From UMGS1474 sp050946775 (GTDB taxonomy: Bacteria; Bacillota; Clostridia; Oscillospirales; Acutalibacteraceae), in contig JBMNVL010000097.1 of the NCBI GenBank assembly GCA_050946775.1, positions 1-7,280 on the forward strand: a DNA stretch of 7,280 nt, given 5' to 3'. The notes under the pieces were generated by a model. The model ran no database searches, had not been told where the DNA came from, and was given only the letters and a program-made list of their open reading frames with translations. Shown here piece after piece: positions 1-6,986 of this stretch (within the stretch, counting starts at the first letter, position 1; the number at the start of each line of letters is the position of its first letter). Made by a program: the position numbers and the translations under genes.

Positions 1-421
<421 letters not shown>

Positions 422-634
422 ATCGTATCACAACCCTATTGGGTCATAACCGCATTTCAGAGCCTTTGAAGCTCATTTCGACGCACTTGGCGTCGCTTTG
501 ATTCTTCCGAATCTACTTTGGCAATCGCTGATGTTTTCATCATCAATTGCCTAAATTAACGGGTAGTTCATTCTCGTTTTCGCTCTTTGTGTTGTTTAAT
601 TTTCAAGGTCCTCGCCGCCCTCTCTCAAGGGCGC
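422..634 (-). other. Pre-16S rRNA leader with hairpin series
   Basis: This stretch lies between the rRNA promoter and the mature 16S end and should be transcribed, then removed by RNase processing. It has no coding signal. In transcript order it contains: a GC hairpin at 616-633 (6-bp stem, 6-nt loop) starting essentially at the predicted +1; a boxA-like element (592-610); a longer hairpin at 520-551 (GGCAAT and TGATG arms with their complements, small internal asymmetry); and short hairpins at 501-512 (ATTC/GAAT), 479-495 (CGACGC/GCGTCG, perfect), 460-474 (GAGC/GCTC) and 433-444 (ACCC/GGGT). Some of this normally pairs with sequence beyond the 16S 3' end to make the RNase III stem, which cannot be tested here. 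Confidence 0.8.
592..610 (-). promoter_or_regulatory. boxA-like antitermination element in rRNA leader
   Basis: On the minus strand this reads GACCTTGAAAATTAAACAA, resembling the conserved leader/spacer element of Firmicutes rRNA operons (of the CTTTGAAAACTAAACA type), where NusB/NusE-dependent antitermination complexes assemble. It sits about 25 nt after the predicted transcription start, directly behind the 5'-proximal hairpin. The call rests on similarity to remembered leader sequences and on its position. Confidence 0.6.
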
Positions 635-640
635 TCGACT

Positions 641-669
641 ATAATACCACGCCCTCCACCCCTTGTCAA
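641..669 (-). promoter_or_regulatory. rRNA operon promoter (sigma-A type)
   Basis: On the minus strand there is a perfect -35 TTGACA (664-669), a 17-bp spacer and a -10 TATTAT (641-646, one mismatch to TATAAT). The likely start is A635 or G634, giving a leader of about 213 nt before mature 16S. It is the best promoter match in the window and is correctly placed and oriented for the rRNA operon. I saw no convincing second rRNA promoter in the 170 bp upstream. Confidence 0.9.
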
Positions 670-672
670 CCC

Positions 673-701
673 TTTTTTTCAAACTTTTTTGAAATTTTTT
701 T
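673..701 (-). promoter_or_regulatory. UP-element-like phased A-tracts
   Basis: Directly upstream of the rRNA -35 are three runs of T on the plus strand (A on the template of interest) at 673-679, 685-690 and 695-701. Their centres are about 11 bp apart, close to one helical turn. Such sequence typically contacts the RNA polymerase alpha C-terminal domain and bends DNA, both of which raise rRNA promoter output. Function is inferred from composition and position. Confidence 0.75.
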
Positions 702-705
702 GCCG

Positions 706-747
706 CAAATCTTTGTGCATATATGTGGTGTTTGACGGGAAGATTTG
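706..747. repeat. Inverted repeat CAAATCTT/AAGATTTG
   Basis: Perfect 8-bp arms at 706-713 and 740-747 enclose 26 bp that include the palindrome CATATATG (718-725). No T-run follows on either strand, so it does not look like an intrinsic terminator. It lies immediately upstream of the rRNA A-tracts and could be a protein-binding site or an RNA structure in the glgP 3' region. Its role is unknown. Confidence 0.4.
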
Positions 748-777
748 GCACAATAAATGGGGCGGAGCTCCCGCCCC
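748..777 (-). terminator. Probable intrinsic terminator of glgP
   Basis: On the minus strand a perfect 7-bp GC stem (GGGGCGG/CCGCCCC, 759-777, 5-nt loop) lies about 52 nt past the glgP stop and is followed by ATTTATT. The stem is strong but the U-tract is broken, so termination may be incomplete. It also separates glgP from the rRNA promoter. Confidence 0.6.
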
Positions 778-800
778 GCCCTTATAGCTTTGCCATATTT

Positions 801-820
801 CTATATATAATGGTATATAG
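801..820. repeat. AT-only inverted repeat after glgP stop
   Basis: CTATATA (801-807) and its exact complement TATATAG (814-820) enclose a 6-nt loop, only 9 bp beyond the glgP stop codon. A stem of A-T pairs alone would be weak. It may mark a 3' UTR structure or simply be AT-rich intergenic DNA. Confidence 0.3.
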
Positions 821-829
821 TTACGGGGA

Positions 830-3259
830 TCACCCAAAGTGCTTGAGGGGTTCGGCGTGCCAGATATTGGCGGCGTATTCCCGGATGGAGCGGTCGGCGG
901 CGAACACCCCGCTGGCGGCGGTATTGAGCAGCGCCATGTGCGCGAAGCGCTCCTTGTCGGCGTAGGCCGCCGCCGACAGAGCCTGTGCCCGGGCGTAGTC
1001 CTCGAAGTCGGCCAGCACCATATACGGATCCTTGCCGGTCAGCGAGGCGGCGATGTCCCCGAAGTTGACGCCGCCCACGCCGTGGTACAGCCGGTCGAGC
1101 GCCCGGTGGATATGGGGATTGCCGTTATACAGCGCCTGCGGATCGTAGTGGGGCTTGATGGCCTCCACCTCCCCGGCGGTCATCCCGAAAAGGAACATAT
1201 TCTCCCTGCCGACCGCCTCGCAGATCTCGACGTTGGCGCCGTCGAGGGTGCCCAGCGTCACCGCGCCGTTCATCATCAGCTTCATATTGCCGGTGCCGCT
1301 GGCCTCGGTGCCGGCCAGGGAGATCTGCTCGGAGATATCGGCCGCCGGCATCAGCAGCTCGGCCAGCGTCACCCGGTAGTCCTCGAGATAGACCACCCGC
1401 AGCTTATCCCGCACGGCGGGATCGGCGGCAATCTCCTGGGACAGGGCGTAGATAAACTGGATGATCTTCTTGGCCATCTGATATCCCGGCGCCGATTTGG
1501 CGGCGAACAGATAGGTGCGGGGCGCGAAATCCCGGCCCGGATTGTCCTTGAGCTCGAGATAGGTGTGCAGGATGTGCAGGGCGTTGAGGTGCTGGCGCTT
1601 GTACTCGTGGAGCCGCTTGACCTGCACGTCGAAGAGGGAGTCGGGATCGACCGCCACCCCGGTGGTACGCCGGATGTAGTTGGACAGCCGCTCCTTGTTT
1701 TGCCGCTTGATGGCGGCGAATTCCGCCAGCGCGGCCGGATCGTCGGCCAGCGGACGCAGCTTTTCAAGCCGGGACGCGTCCAGCACGAAGCCGTCGCCGA
1801 TTTGCTCCTTCACGAAGGCGGTCAGCGCCGGGTTGGCCTGGCACAGCCACCGCCGATGGGCGATGCCGTTGGTGACGTTTTGGAATTTTTCGGGCATGAC
1901 CGAATACGCGTCCTTGAAGACGTCGGTCTTGAGGATATCGCTGTGGAGCCGGGAAACGCCGTTGACCGAATGAGCGGCCGCCACGCAGAGATTGGCCATC
2001 CGGATGACGCCGTAGCTGATGATCGCCATACGGCCCACCTTGTTGTGATCGCCGCCGGTGGCGGCCATCATCGCTTCGCTGAAGCGGCGGTTGATCTCCG
2101 CCACGATCTGGTGGATGCGGGGCAGACGGTCCCGGAACAGATCCTCCGGCCAGCATTCCAGCGCCTCGGCCATGACGGTGTGGTTGGTGTACGCCACCGT
2201 GCGGGTGACCAGATCCCACGCCTGATCCCAGCTGTAGCCGCACTCGTCCATCATGATGCGCATCAGCTCGGGGATGGCGAGGGTGGGATGGGTATCGTTG
2301 ATATGCACCGCCGCCTGCTCGGGCAGGTTGTCGAGGGTGCCGTACTGCTGCAGATGCCGCTGGACGATGTCCTGCACCGAGGCCGACACCAGGAAATACT
2401 GCTGGGTCAGCCGCAGGGATTTGCCCTCCCGGTGGTTGTCGGCGGGATAGAGGACCTGGGTGATGACCTCGGCCATCGCCTTTTGCTCCATGGCGCGCAT
2501 ATAGTCGCCCTGGTTGAACAGGGACATATCCATCCCCGGCGACGTCGCCCGCCACAGCCGCAGGGTGGAGATTCCCTTGCCGTCCTTGCCGGCGACCATC
2601 AGATCGTAGGGCTGGGCGATCACCTCGGTGACGTCCTCCTGCTGAACGTGATGGTAGCCCTCGGCGTCCCACCACTCGTGCACCTTGCCGCCGAAGGCGA
2701 CCCGCTTGGCCAGCTCCGGACGGGGCTGCAGCCAGCTTTCGCCGCCGGGCAGCCAGTAGTCGGGCAGCTCGGTCTGCCAGCCGTCCACCAGCTTTTGGCG
2801 GAAGATGCCGTATTCATACAGCAGCGAATACCCGATCGCCGGGATGCTTTCGGTGGCCAGCGCGTCCAGAAAACAGGCCGCCAGCCGGCCCAGTCCGCCG
2901 TTGCCCAGCCCGGCGTCCGGCTCCAGCTCGTACAGGGTGTCCAGCTTGACGCCCCATTGGCTCATCACCTGCTCGGCGGCGTCGGTCAGATTGAGATTGT
3001 ACAGGGTGTTTTTCAGCGACCGCCCCATCAAAAACTCCATGCACAGGTAGTAGACCTGCTTGGCGTTTTCCTTGTGCGCCTGGTGGACGTAGTCGATCCG
3101 GCGGGAGCGCATTTTGTCCCGCAGCACCAGCACCAGCGCGTTGTACAGATGCTCGTTGGTGGCGTCCTCGGGCTGTACCGAGAACTGGTGGAGCAGCTTT
3201 TGCTCGATCTGGACGGTCAATTCGTCCGCCGCCCGGGCGGACGCCGGTTTTTTGGGCAT
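830..3259 (-). CDS. glgP: Glycogen/starch/maltodextrin phosphorylase
   Basis: This 809-residue cytoplasmic enzyme is a full-length alpha-glucan phosphorylase (GT35; E. coli homologues are about 800-815 residues). It uses phosphate and pyridoxal 5'-phosphate to release glucose-1-phosphate from the non-reducing ends of storage glucan. Family blocks seen in order are YLCMEFLMGRSL (71-82), GLGNGGLGRLAACFLDALAT (117-136), HINDTHPTLAIPEL (319-332), YTNHTVMAEALECWP (357-371), FQNVTNGIAHRRWL (459-472) and DVQVKRLHEYKRQ (544-556). The PLP site is EASGTGNMKLMMNGAVTLGT (652-671), with the Schiff-base lysine at K660. The ATG start is supported by AAAGGA on the minus strand 9 nt upstream (3269-3274) and by a promoter at 3315-3343. 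The N-terminus is short and lacks the eukaryotic phospho-serine region. No other glycogen genes adjoin it; the neighbours are an rRNA operon downstream and a divergent LamG gene. Glycogen versus maltodextrin preference cannot be read from sequence. Confidence 0.97.
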   Translation of the reverse strand: MPKKPASARAADELTVQIEQKLLHQFSVQPEDATNEHLYNALVLVLRDKMRSRRIDYVHQAHKENAKQVYYLCMEFLMGRSLKNTLYNLNLTDAAEQVMSQWGVKLDTLYELEPDAGLGNGGLGRLAACFLDALATESIPAIGYSLLYEYGIFRQKLVDGWQTELPDYWLPGGESWLQPRPELAKRVAFGGKVHEWWDAEGYHHVQQEDVTEVIAQPYDLMVAGKDGKGISTLRLWRATSPGMDMSLFNQGDYMRAMEQKAMAEVITQVLYPADNHREGKSLRLTQQYFLVSASVQDIVQRHLQQYGTLDNLPEQAAVHINDTHPTLAIPELMRIMMDECGYSWDQAWDLVTRTVAYTNHTVMAEALECWPEDLFRDRLPRIHQIVAEINRRFSEAMMAATGGDHNKVGRMAIISYGVIRMANLCVAAAHSVNGVSRLHSDILKTDVFKDAYSVMPEKFQNVTNGIAHRRWLCQANPALTAFVKEQIGDGFVLDASRLEKLRPLADDPAALAEFAAIKRQNKERLSNYIRRTTGVAVDPDSLFDVQVKRLHEYKRQHLNALHILHTYLELKDNPGRDFAPRTYLFAAKSAPGYQMAKKIIQFIYALSQEIAADPAVRDKLRVVYLEDYRVTLAELLMPAADISEQISLAGTEASGTGNMKLMMNGAVTLGTLDGANVEICEAVGRENMFLFGMTAGEVEAIKPHYDPQALYNGNPHIHRALDRLYHGVGGVNFGDIAASLTGKDPYMVLADFEDYARAQALSAAAYADKERFAHMALLNTAASGVFAADRSIREYAANIWHAEPLKHFG

Positions 3260-3314
3260 GAGGATTCTTCCTTTCTATCCAAACGCGATGCGTTTATCGC
3301 ACACAACGGCGTAT

Positions 3315-3343
3315 AGTATATACCTTTTTCTCCCTCTTTGCAA
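3315..3343 (-). promoter_or_regulatory. Predicted glgP promoter
   Basis: On the minus strand, TTGCAA (3338-3343), a 17-bp spacer and TATACT (3315-3320) form a sigma-A-like promoter about 55 bp before the glgP ATG. The -10 has one mismatch to consensus and the -35 has two. Expected start is near 3308. Confidence 0.6.
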
Positions 3344-3373
3344 GAAATTTTCGCCGCGCGGCGGGATTTCGGG

Positions 3374-3402
3374 TGGACATTCGCCCGAAAACTTGGTATA
3401 CT
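3374..3402 (+). promoter_or_regulatory. Predicted promoter of the LamG-like gene
   Basis: TGGACA (3374-3379, one mismatch to TTGACA), 17 bp, then TATACT (3397-3402, one mismatch) gives a good sigma-A promoter with a start near 3409 and a 5' UTR of about 68 nt. A second TATACTAT (3433-3440) repeats the -10 region, but the only upstream -35-like sequence (TTGGCA, 3413-3418) is spaced 14 bp, too short for a normal promoter. Confidence 0.65.
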
Positions 3403-3462
3403 ATTGTATATATTGGCAAACAGGCCCGTTTCTATACTATGTCCGGCTGACGGCCGGGCGAC

Positions 3463-3469
3463 AGGAGGG
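3463..3469 (+). promoter_or_regulatory. Shine-Dalgarno site deciding the LamG gene start
   Basis: AGGAGGG followed by a 7-nt spacer precedes the ATG at 3477. The reading frame is open further upstream, to 3114, but that extension runs antisense into glgP. This site, the promoter and the signal peptide that begins exactly at 3477 settle the start. Confidence 0.9.
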
Positions 3470-3476
3470 ATCGACT

Positions 3477-4505
3477 ATGCGTCGACGCTTGTGGGCGATC
3501 GGCTTGATCGCGGTTTTGCTGTTTTCGGCGTCCGCGCCGGCATCGGCCAACTATTTTTCCGCGCCGCCGGGGTATGAGGACGGCCGTCTGGTGATCGCCG
3601 ACGAAGCGGCTTCGCTGGACGACGAGTACGTGATCTATCACCACGGCGGGGTGGAGGCGCTGCCCAGCCATATCGTCTGGACGAACGGCCGCGCCGGTCA
3701 CGGCCAGGCGGTGGATCTCAGCGGCGGCGGCGATTACCTGAGCATCGGCTACAACCAGCTGCGGCTGACCACCTTCACCGTGTCGATGTGGGTCAACTGG
3801 CGGGGCGCCGGGGACGGCGACGCCGACCAGCCGCTGCTGACCGCCGGGCGGGATGAGGACAACAAGATCGTCATCTCCACCTGGCGGCGGGACGACGCGC
3901 TGAAAAGCGAGAACGGCCATATCGCCAACGGTCTGTTTTTGGAGGAGGTCGTCACCGGCGAGCGGGAGGTCGGCTATAAGCCCAGCGCGCCGGACGCCTC
4001 CACCGCTCTGCCCCAAAACGAGTGGCATCATCTGGCGCTGGTGGGCAAAAATCCCTACCTGTCGCTGTATCTGGACGGCGAGCTTTGGGCGCAGGTGCTG
4101 TGGAACATCGGCCTGCGGGAATTCGACCCCAACTTTATGCGCTTCGGCGGCGGGCTGGACGGCGCCGCCACCGGCGGCACCTTCAACGGGCTGCTGGACG
4201 ACGCGACGGTCTACACCGCGGCGCTGACCGACGAGCAGATCCGGCTTCTGGCGGCCGGCGAGGATCCGATGGATCCCGACGCCACCCTGCCCACCACCAC
4301 GGTCATCACGACGACTCAAGCTCCCGCCACGACCACCCAGGCGACCGCCGCGGCCAGTGAACCGGCGGCGGAGGATCCCGCGCTGAACACCGTCAGCCGC
4401 GACCCCAGTCTGCGGCTGGCGCTGATCGTCGTCGGCGCCGGCGCGGCGCTGTTTTTGGTGCTGACGGTGCTCTCCCTCCTCTTTGGCAAAAAACGCGATC
4501 GTTGA
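3477..4505 (+). CDS. Secreted, membrane-anchored LamG-like (jellyroll) domain protein
   Basis: This predicted 342-residue surface protein has no recognised name. Residues 1-24 form a signal peptide: MRRR, a hydrophobic core, then APASA with likely cleavage before N25. Residues 25-66 are an acidic, Tyr-containing N-terminal segment I do not recognise. Residues about 67-260 read as a LamG/concanavalin-A-like jellyroll, with typical strands at FTVSMWVNW (100-108), NEWHHLALV (181-189), LYLDGEL (197-203) and NGLLDDATVYTAALTDEQI (237-255). A Thr/Ala/Pro-rich linker (about 268-300), which could cross a cell wall, leads to one transmembrane helix (about 313-336) and a basic KKRDR tail. It should face outward with a short cytoplasmic end. 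There is no LPXTG sorting signal and no catalytic motif, so binding to glycan or protein is the plausible role but is inferred. It is divergent from glgP and convergent with spoIIE; co-regulation with either is unproven. Confidence 0.9.
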   Translation: MRRRLWAIGLIAVLLFSASAPASANYFSAPPGYEDGRLVIADEAASLDDEYVIYHHGGVEALPSHIVWTNGRAGHGQAVDLSGGGDYLSIGYNQLRLTTFTVSMWVNWRGAGDGDADQPLLTAGRDEDNKIVISTWRRDDALKSENGHIANGLFLEEVVTGEREVGYKPSAPDASTALPQNEWHHLALVGKNPYLSLYLDGELWAQVLWNIGLREFDPNFMRFGGGLDGAATGGTFNGLLDDATVYTAALTDEQIRLLAAGEDPMDPDATLPTTTVITTTQAPATTTQATAAASEPAAEDPALNTVSRDPSLRLALIVVGAGAALFLVLTVLSLLFGKKRDR

Positions 4506-4510
4506 TACGC

Positions 4511-4547
4511 GAGCCCCGGCGGAGATTTCCGCCGGGGCTCGTTTTTT
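4511..4547 (+). terminator. Strong intrinsic terminator between convergent genes
   Basis: A perfect 13-bp GC-rich stem (4511-4523 with 4528-4540) and a GATT loop are followed by G and six T (4542-4547), only 5 bp after the LamG gene stop. The T-run overlaps the spoIIE stop codon by one base. On the minus strand the same hairpin follows spoIIE directly but is not followed by a T-run, so it is mainly a plus-strand terminator, with possible weaker action for spoIIE. Confidence 0.93.
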
Positions 4548-6880
4548 CAAGCGCGCTTGCGCAGGCGCATCGCCAGCACGGTGATATCGTCCTGCCGGTC
4601 GTTTTGCCGGCGCCGGGCCTCGGCGGCGATCTGCTCGGCCAGCCGGGTCATCCCCTGCCCCTCGTCGAAATCCCGCAGCGTCTCTTCGACCCAGCCGATC
4701 CCGCTGGTCAGCGCGCCGTCGCTCATCATCACGAAGATATCTCCCTTGACCAGGGTGTCGTGGGTGCGGGCAAAAGCGGTCTCCCGCAAAATTCCCAGCG
4801 GCATGGACGCCGGCTCCATCCGGGAGACCCGGCCCATGCTGCGCAGCAAGGACGCCGCCGCGCCGGCCTTGAGAAGATCGATCCGGCCGCTGAACAGATC
4901 GACGGCGGCGATATCGAGCGTCGCCAGACTTTCGTCGGTCGATTTGACCATCAGCGCCGCGTTGACCAGCCGCAGCACGCTGTCGGCGCCAAGGCCCGCC
5001 TGGATCAGCCGGCAGGTCAGCCCCGACGCCATCGCGCCGTCCACCGCCGCCCGGCCGCCGCTGCCCATCCCGTCGCTGAGGACGAGAAACTGCCGGCCGG
5101 CGCCGTCGGCAAAAACCTCGTACGCGTCGCCGCAGAGCTTTTCTCCGGCACAGCAAAGCTGCGCCGCCCCAACGTCGACGGCGTAGGTCGGCTTTTCGCA
5201 CAGGGTGATCTTCAACTCGTCCTCCATCCGGGTCACCTGCGGATGGTCGAAGACCCGCCCGCAGGCGTTTTCCACCTCCCGCAGCCAGACCGTCTCGTCC
5301 AGACGGGTGTTCCGGTCGGCGGCGAGGATCTCCACCGTCATCCGCCCGCCGCGGCCCAAAAAGCAGACCGCGTCGCTCACCTGAAAGCCGTACCGCTCGC
5401 AGACCCCGGCGACCCGGGACGCGGCGTCGGCGTCCACCTGTTCGGCGGCGCCGAAATCGCCCGCCAGCTCGTCCAGCAGCGCCGCCGTACCGGTAAACTG
5501 ATCCTCCACCACACCGCGGATCTCGGTCAGCCGGCGCCAGGCGCTTTCCCGGGCGAGATAGTCGACGTAATCCCGGTTGACCTGCCGCACGATCTGATCG
5601 GCCCGCCCGCAATGCCGCGCCAGATGTCCCGCGATCTCGCTCCGTTCCACCCGGCCGCGTTCCCGCAGCACCGGAGTCATATCGTTGAAGGAGGCCATCA
5701 CGTCGGAAAAATGGGTGTCCCAGCAAAAGCCGCACAGCCCGCAGCCCCGGCAGACCTCGTTCGAGGCCCGGCGGTAAACGCTGCCCAGATCCGGCTCGCT
5801 GAGTCCCGCCAGCTTTTGGGAGACGGCGCTCACCGTTGTGGAAACCTCCCGCATCGCCCGGGAGGTGAATCCCAGCCGCGCCACCACCGAACGGCGCAGT
5901 CCCTCCACCGCCGGAACGGTGCGGGCGCGGGCGAAAAAGGCGTTGATCCGCCGGTCGACCGCCGGCGGGGTCGCGATAAAGAGCAGACATCCCGCCGCCA
6001 CCTCGTACAGCCCGACCAAAGCGGGCAGCTCGCTGCCCATCCCCAGCGCCACGATGATTCCCGACGCCAAAAACGCTCCCGCCGACGCCAGCCGCCCGAA
6101 CCGGGCGAAGGCGCCCGCCAAAAGACCGCCGAAGGCGTAGGCTCCCGCCAGATAGGTGTGGGTGGGCGCGCCCAGCAGCATCACGATCCCCAGCACCACC
6201 CCGGCGATGCTGCCGCCCTGCTCCCGGCCGGAGCGGGCCATCAGCAAAATGGCGGTGATCGCCACGATCCGTCCGGGCGAAATGCCGGCGACGGTGTAGC
6301 TCGACAGCGCCATCAGCACCAGCGATCCCACCAGCACCACCCCGGTCTGCTCCTGCGTGGTCAGCGCCCGGTCACCCCTGCCCTTTGCCGACAGCCGGGC
6401 GACGATGGCGGCAAAATAGGCGAATCCGCCCGCCGCCAGACTTTCGGTCAGCACGATCATCCCGTTGTACAGGGTCAATCCGCTGCCCACCGCCAGCGCC
6501 AGCCCGGTGCTGCCGGTGGCCAAAAAGGCGATCGCCGGAGCGAACAGCGGCGCTTCGCTGACCCGCCGCAGTCCTGCCAGCACCCATTTGATCCCGGCCA
6601 CCGCCATCACCGCCGCCATATACCGCAGCGGAAACGCGCCGCCTCTGGCCGCCAGATACCCCACCAGCGTCAGCAGGTAGACCAGCAGGCCGTACGGCCC
6701 CTCGACCGCGGCGGCCAGGCTGACGCCGAAGGGCGCCATCCCTCCGTAGATCACCGCGCCGGGCAGGATGAACCCGACGCCCGCCCAGACCGCCGCCACC
6801 GCCAACTGCCGGGACAGGGCGGCCTTGTCCTCCCGGGAACGCTCCACGGCTTGTCCCTTCGCCGAATATACCTCTTTCAC
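4547..6880 (-). CDS. spoIIE: Stage II sporulation protein E, PP2C-type serine phosphatase
   Basis: This 777-residue membrane phosphatase should dephosphorylate the anti-anti-sigma factor SpoIIAA at the asymmetric septum and so release sigma-F in the forespore; in Bacillus it also interacts with FtsZ. Residues about 25-305 hold roughly ten hydrophobic helices, about 310-560 the central regulatory/oligomerisation region, and about 575-777 the PP2C phosphatase. Catalytic and metal motifs are GDAYE (584-588), LSDGMGSGGRA (601-611, D603), MMSDGAL (718-724, D721) and DRQDDITVLAM (761-771). Length is close to the 827 residues of B. subtilis SpoIIE. Four cysteines, C377, C380, C383 and C386, form a C-x2-C-x2-C-x2-C cluster. 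I chose GTG at 6878-6880, preceded by GGTGGTGA, giving MKEVYSAK. A TTG at 6944-6946 would add 22 residues but lies upstream of the predicted transcription start. The gene stands alone between two terminators. Confidence 0.96.
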   Translation of the reverse strand: MKEVYSAKGQAVERSREDKAALSRQLAVAAVWAGVGFILPGAVIYGGMAPFGVSLAAAVEGPYGLLVYLLTLVGYLAARGGAFPLRYMAAVMAVAGIKWVLAGLRRVSEAPLFAPAIAFLATGSTGLALAVGSGLTLYNGMIVLTESLAAGGFAYFAAIVARLSAKGRGDRALTTQEQTGVVLVGSLVLMALSSYTVAGISPGRIVAITAILLMARSGREQGGSIAGVVLGIVMLLGAPTHTYLAGAYAFGGLLAGAFARFGRLASAGAFLASGIIVALGMGSELPALVGLYEVAAGCLLFIATPPAVDRRINAFFARARTVPAVEGLRRSVVARLGFTSRAMREVSTTVSAVSQKLAGLSEPDLGSVYRRASNEVCRGCGLCGFCWDTHFSDVMASFNDMTPVLRERGRVERSEIAGHLARHCGRADQIVRQVNRDYVDYLARESAWRRLTEIRGVVEDQFTGTAALLDELAGDFGAAEQVDADAASRVAGVCERYGFQVSDAVCFLGRGGRMTVEILAADRNTRLDETVWLREVENACGRVFDHPQVTRMEDELKITLCEKPTYAVDVGAAQLCCAGEKLCGDAYEVFADGAGRQFLVLSDGMGSGGRAAVDGAMASGLTCRLIQAGLGADSVLRLVNAALMVKSTDESLATLDIAAVDLFSGRIDLLKAGAAASLLRSMGRVSRMEPASMPLGILRETAFARTHDTLVKGDIFVMMSDGALTSGIGWVEETLRDFDEGQGMTRLAEQIAAEARRRQNDRQDDITVLAMRLRKRA

Positions 6881-6890
6881 GTTATCACCA

Positions 6891-6920
6891 CCGTATACGG
6901 TTTGTACCTTCAGTATACGG
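6891..6920. repeat. Tandem GTATACGG motif, candidate operator
   Basis: The perfect 10-bp palindrome CCGTATACGG (6891-6900) and a near copy CAGTATACGG (6911-6920) have centres exactly 20 bp apart, so they lie on the same DNA face. The second overlaps the predicted spoIIE -10; the first lies in the short 5' UTR just before the ribosome site. Binding by a dimeric regulator is an inference. Confidence 0.45.
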
Positions 6921-6944
6921 CCGGTTGGCGGCGGCGTTTGTCGC
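6912..6944 (-). promoter_or_regulatory. Candidate spoIIE promoter with long spacer and 0A-like boxes
   Basis: On the minus strand, TATACT (6912-6917) is preceded at 21 bp by GCGACA (6939-6944). No acceptable -35 exists at 17 bp. B. subtilis spoIIE and spoIIG are Spo0A-activated sigma-A promoters with unusually long spacers of about 21-22 bp. The -35 overlaps TGTCGCA on the plus strand (6939-6945), a 6/7 match to the Spo0A box TGNCGAA. Three more 6/7 matches lie upstream on the same strand at 6952-6958, 6962-6968 and 6982-6988. In GC-rich DNA such matches are not rare, so the assignment is tentative. Expected start is near 6905. Confidence 0.5.
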
Positions 6945-6986
6945 AACCGGCGGGCGAAAGACGACGAAGAAGGGCCGATCCCGGCG

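Noticed and set aside
839..3316. An 825-codon open frame on the plus strand covering all of glgP.
   Set aside because: It is the antisense of a very GC-rich gene whose codon bias removes stops. The translation shows low-complexity Gly/His/Leu/Gln/Val-rich sequence with no domain, and glgP itself matches its family end to end.
3413..3438. A second LamG gene promoter, TTGGCA with TATACT.
   Set aside because: The spacer is only 14 bp, too short for a sigma-A promoter; the pair at 3374-3402 with 17 bp is far better.
3114..3476. A 121-residue upstream extension of the LamG protein.
   Set aside because: It overlaps glgP antisense and the divergent promoters. The signal peptide, Shine-Dalgarno site and promoter all fit the ATG at 3477.
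3432..5990. An 852-codon minus-strand frame spanning the LamG gene and part of spoIIE.
   Set aside because: It crosses the strong terminator at 4511-4547, lies in a different frame from spoIIE, and gives an Arg/Gly-rich product without motifs.
6881..6946. A 22-residue N-terminal extension of SpoIIE from a TTG at 6946.
   Set aside because: The TTG lies in the -35 region of the only plausible promoter, and the added residues are not typical of the family. Mapping of the transcript start could still reverse this.
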